The notes under the pieces: generated by a model | Seen by the model: the letters and a program-made list of their open reading frames with translations, nothing else | Database searches by the model: none | Told to the model about the DNA's origin: nothing | Program-made: the position numbers and the translations under genes | Assembly (NCBI GenBank): GCA_030699125.1 | Contig: JAUYKM010000008.1 | Coordinates: forward strand, 1-45,516 | DNA: 45,516 nucleotides | Direction: 5' to 3' | Source of the DNA: Candidatus Daviesbacteria bacterium | GTDB taxonomy: Bacteria > Patescibacteriota > Microgenomatia > Daviesbacterales > UBA10151 | In this document: one piece after another, positions 43,972 through 45,516 of the stretch | Position numbering within the stretch: position 1 is the first letter of the stretch | Layout of the letters: each line of letters starts with the position of its first letter

Positions 43972-44712
43972 GTGTTAAGGATTCTGCCTGTTATCTTAAT
44001 ATTGCTTCTCATCTCCGGTGGGTTGATATTTTGGCGTTTTAATGCCTCTAAAAATAATCTAGAGAGCCCCAATGTGGAGATTTTGGATTCTGAACTGATA
44101 GAAGTACCTAAAACCCTGCCCGATGCTTCTTTAGATGATAAGGTGGAAATCCTAAATGATGCTATGACTACCATTGTTTCTGAAATTAATAGCTTAAAAA
44201 GAGCTATTTCCTCCCTACAATCCCAATCAGTAACTGATTTGGACAATAGATTAAAAGCAGTTGAAGCTTCTCTTACCGAACTTAAGATTAAAGTATCTGC
44301 CTTAGAAGGTGGTCAAACTACCCAAACTACCACCAATCAAACAACTACCACCAATCCTCCTTTATATATCCCTTTAAGCTCAGGGGGGCAGACTAAATCA
44401 CAGGACTACGTCACAATTGAGACCTATCAGATTAGCTTAAACCCTGCAGATTATGCCGGTTATAAAAATATGCAGCTGGAAGTCTCCATCAGAAGAAACC
44501 AACCAGGCAATACTGTTTATGCCAGGTTATATAACTCCACCGATGGATCTGTCACTTCCTCTGAGGTTTCTACCACCTCCAGTACTTTTGTCTGGCTGAC
44601 TTCATCCGGATTCAGTTTAGCCTCCGGAACAAAAACTTATGTTTTACAGGTGAAAGTGGGAGATGGCACTGATGCCTTTGTCCAGTCAGCCAGAATCAAG
44701 GTGAATTATTAA
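43972..44712 (+). CDS. Membrane-anchored coiled-coil protein
   Basis: The 246-residue protein starts with GTG. It has a membrane helix at residues 2-22 and a coiled coil at about 55-112 (ISSLQSQSVTDLDNRLKAVE). A Thr/Asn-rich linker and a beta-rich C-terminal domain of 110 residues follow (MQLEVSIRRNQPGNTVYARL). The shape suggests a surface stalk with a binding head. No known family is recognised. Confidence 0.65.
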   Translation: MLRILPVILILLLISGGLIFWRFNASKNNLESPNVEILDSELIEVPKTLPDASLDDKVEILNDAMTTIVSEINSLKRAISSLQSQSVTDLDNRLKAVEASLTELKIKVSALEGGQTTQTTTNQTTTTNPPLYIPLSSGGQTKSQDYVTIETYQISLNPADYAGYKNMQLEVSIRRNQPGNTVYARLYNSTDGSVTSSEVSTTSSTFVWLTSSGFSLASGTKTYVLQVKVGDGTDAFVQSARIKVNY

Positions 44713-44714
44713 TA

Positions 44715-45314
44715 TTATTTAGTTGGCTGGAAGGTTTGTAGCATGGCCGCAAAGGTCTCCTGGATTTGGTCTCCTGGGGCAAATCTGACCTCAATTTGCA
44801 GGACACCTTGATTTTGTGGAATTAAATAAGTCTCCATATGAAGTCCTTGATCTTCACCTACAAATTTCCGGGCTGTTGAGCCATTGATGTTAGCTTCAGT
44901 TTGACTCCACCCAGAAGGTGGATTGGGTACCACATCCAGTATTGATATAGTCATCACTCCATCCGGATAGCTTTTTTGGGCAGCAGAATCAAAAATATCT
45001 AAACTGGTGGCATTATCTAAAGTCTCCTGGCTGGATGTGGGGGTGACATTGATAATGGTGGCCCAATTGGGAGGGTATTTGATTGAGTAGCCATATTTGG
45101 TGTTGGCATATACTTCCCAATCAGGACCAACTTCCGTAGGGTAGGTAATTTCAGTATTATCTGTGGGTAAGCCTTGATTCTGAATCTGCAAAGGTTGAGG
45201 AGTGGGGCTGGGATCTGTTTTTCTGGTTGTTGTAAAAATAAACAATCCAATAGCCAAAAATATGGCTAGTGCAGCTATAGCTAAAGCAATTAATGAAATA
45301 TTTCTCCCGCGCAT
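44715..45314 (-). CDS. Membrane-anchored PsbP-like protein
   Basis: From ATG at 45314 this is 199 residues. A membrane helix (about 5-28) precedes a Pro/Gln-rich linker and a PsbP-like domain: WEVYANTKYGYSIKYPPNWA, then MTISILDVVPNPPSGW and LQIEVRFAPGDQIQETFAAM. Its upstream ATG at 45347 lies against the -35 box. It is similar in layout to the protein at 39513. Function is unknown. Confidence 0.7.
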   Translation of the reverse strand: MRGRNISLIALAIAALAIFLAIGLFIFTTTRKTDPSPTPQPLQIQNQGLPTDNTEITYPTEVGPDWEVYANTKYGYSIKYPPNWATIINVTPTSSQETLDNATSLDIFDSAAQKSYPDGVMTISILDVVPNPPSGWSQTEANINGSTARKFVGEDQGLHMETYLIPQNQGVLQIEVRFAPGDQIQETFAAMLQTFQPTK

Positions 45315-45325
45315 ATTAGTATTCT

Positions 45326-45354
45326 TTTTTATAATTTTGGACAACATTTGTCAA
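45326..45354 (-). promoter_or_regulatory. Promoter of the PsbP-like gene
   Basis: TTGACA (45354-45349), 17 bp and TAAAAA (45331-45326) lie 11 nt before the ATG at 45314. Confidence 0.6.
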
Positions 45355-45389
45355 GTTTTTTGAGTAACCTTACATAGCGGTATGTACAC

Positions 45390-45515
45390 TTAAATATCCG
45401 ACACTTGATACTGTTTCAAAAACTCATTCGGTGTCTTCATGTTTAAACTCATATGAGGCCTCTTAGTATGATAATACACCAAATAATCTGTTAGTTCTCT
45501 ACTTAGGTTTGGTAA
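45390..45515 (-). mobile_element. Transposase/integrase-core C-terminal end (partial)
   Basis: The minus strand from the window edge encodes about 41 residues ending at TAA: SRELTDYLVYYHTKRPHMSL, then NMKTPNEFLKQYQV. This is the C-terminal end of rve-type transposases (IS3/IS481 group: LxxYNxxRPHxSLxxxTPxxxL). A TACATA-GCGG-TATGTA palindrome just outside (45370-45386) may belong to the element end. The rest lies beyond the window. Confidence 0.8.
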
Positions 45516-45516
45516 C

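Overview
The window looks like a contig from a small-genome Patescibacterium (Candidate Phyla Radiation), most likely in or near the Microgenomates. The grounds are AT-rich DNA, dense gene packing, small exported proteins with one membrane anchor, dockerin-like repeats without a visible cohesin, a reduced ComEA/ComEC pair, a sortase, and stand-alone information-processing genes. There is no rRNA or marker tree here, so this placement is inference.

Layout. 1-2689 (minus) is the N-terminal part of a giant surface-fibre-like protein with a cytoplasmic MerR-type DNA-binding domain. 2897-8897 (minus) is a tightly overlapped F1-type ATPase operon in the order X-b-delta-alpha-gamma-beta-epsilon. X is a signal-peptide protein whose C-terminal hairpin resembles subunit c but lacks the ion-binding carboxylate; no subunit a is present. 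9237-17169 (plus) carries leuS, a SprT-like protease, comEA, a minimal comEC, argS, a membrane-anchored phosphoesterase and ndk. 17342-18591 holds a promoter-hairpin-terminator unit (candidate small RNA), a NYN-domain gene, a GIY-YIG relic, and tRNA-Pro and tRNA-Arg. 18601-24045 (plus) is an envelope and shape block: sortase, PEGA protein, mreB, two glycosyltransferases and a cupin.

24047-29905 (minus) is the secE-nusG-rplK-rplA...rplJ-rplL block, interrupted by a dockerin protein and a plus-strand flippase-like membrane protein. 30006-33484 carries two unusual large proteins with sigma-70-like regions 2 and 4. 33537-34611 has an ASCH protein and a Phd/VapC toxin-antitoxin pair. 34690-39319 (minus) holds an exported metzincin-dockerin protein with a small partner, and PBP1A. 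39513-45314 holds small exported proteins, a VanW/GH1/DMT operon and PsbP-like lipid-anchored-style proteins. The window ends inside a transposase.

Two themes cut across the genes. First, many unit-leading genes have a sigma-70-type -10 box only 6-14 nt before the start codon, so their mRNAs are probably leaderless, while operon-internal genes use GGAGG Shine-Dalgarno sites. Second, the window is full of short palindromic or word-repeat sequences. Several sit in frame inside conserved genes (rplA, nusG, rplL, argS and two glycosyltransferases), like the Rickettsia palindromic elements.

The best candidate for an undescribed system is the F1-like ATPase on a carboxylate-free c-like, ectodomain-bearing membrane protein, next to a giant fibre gene. 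It recalls the F1-like X0 ATPases of mycoplasmas but has a different membrane part.
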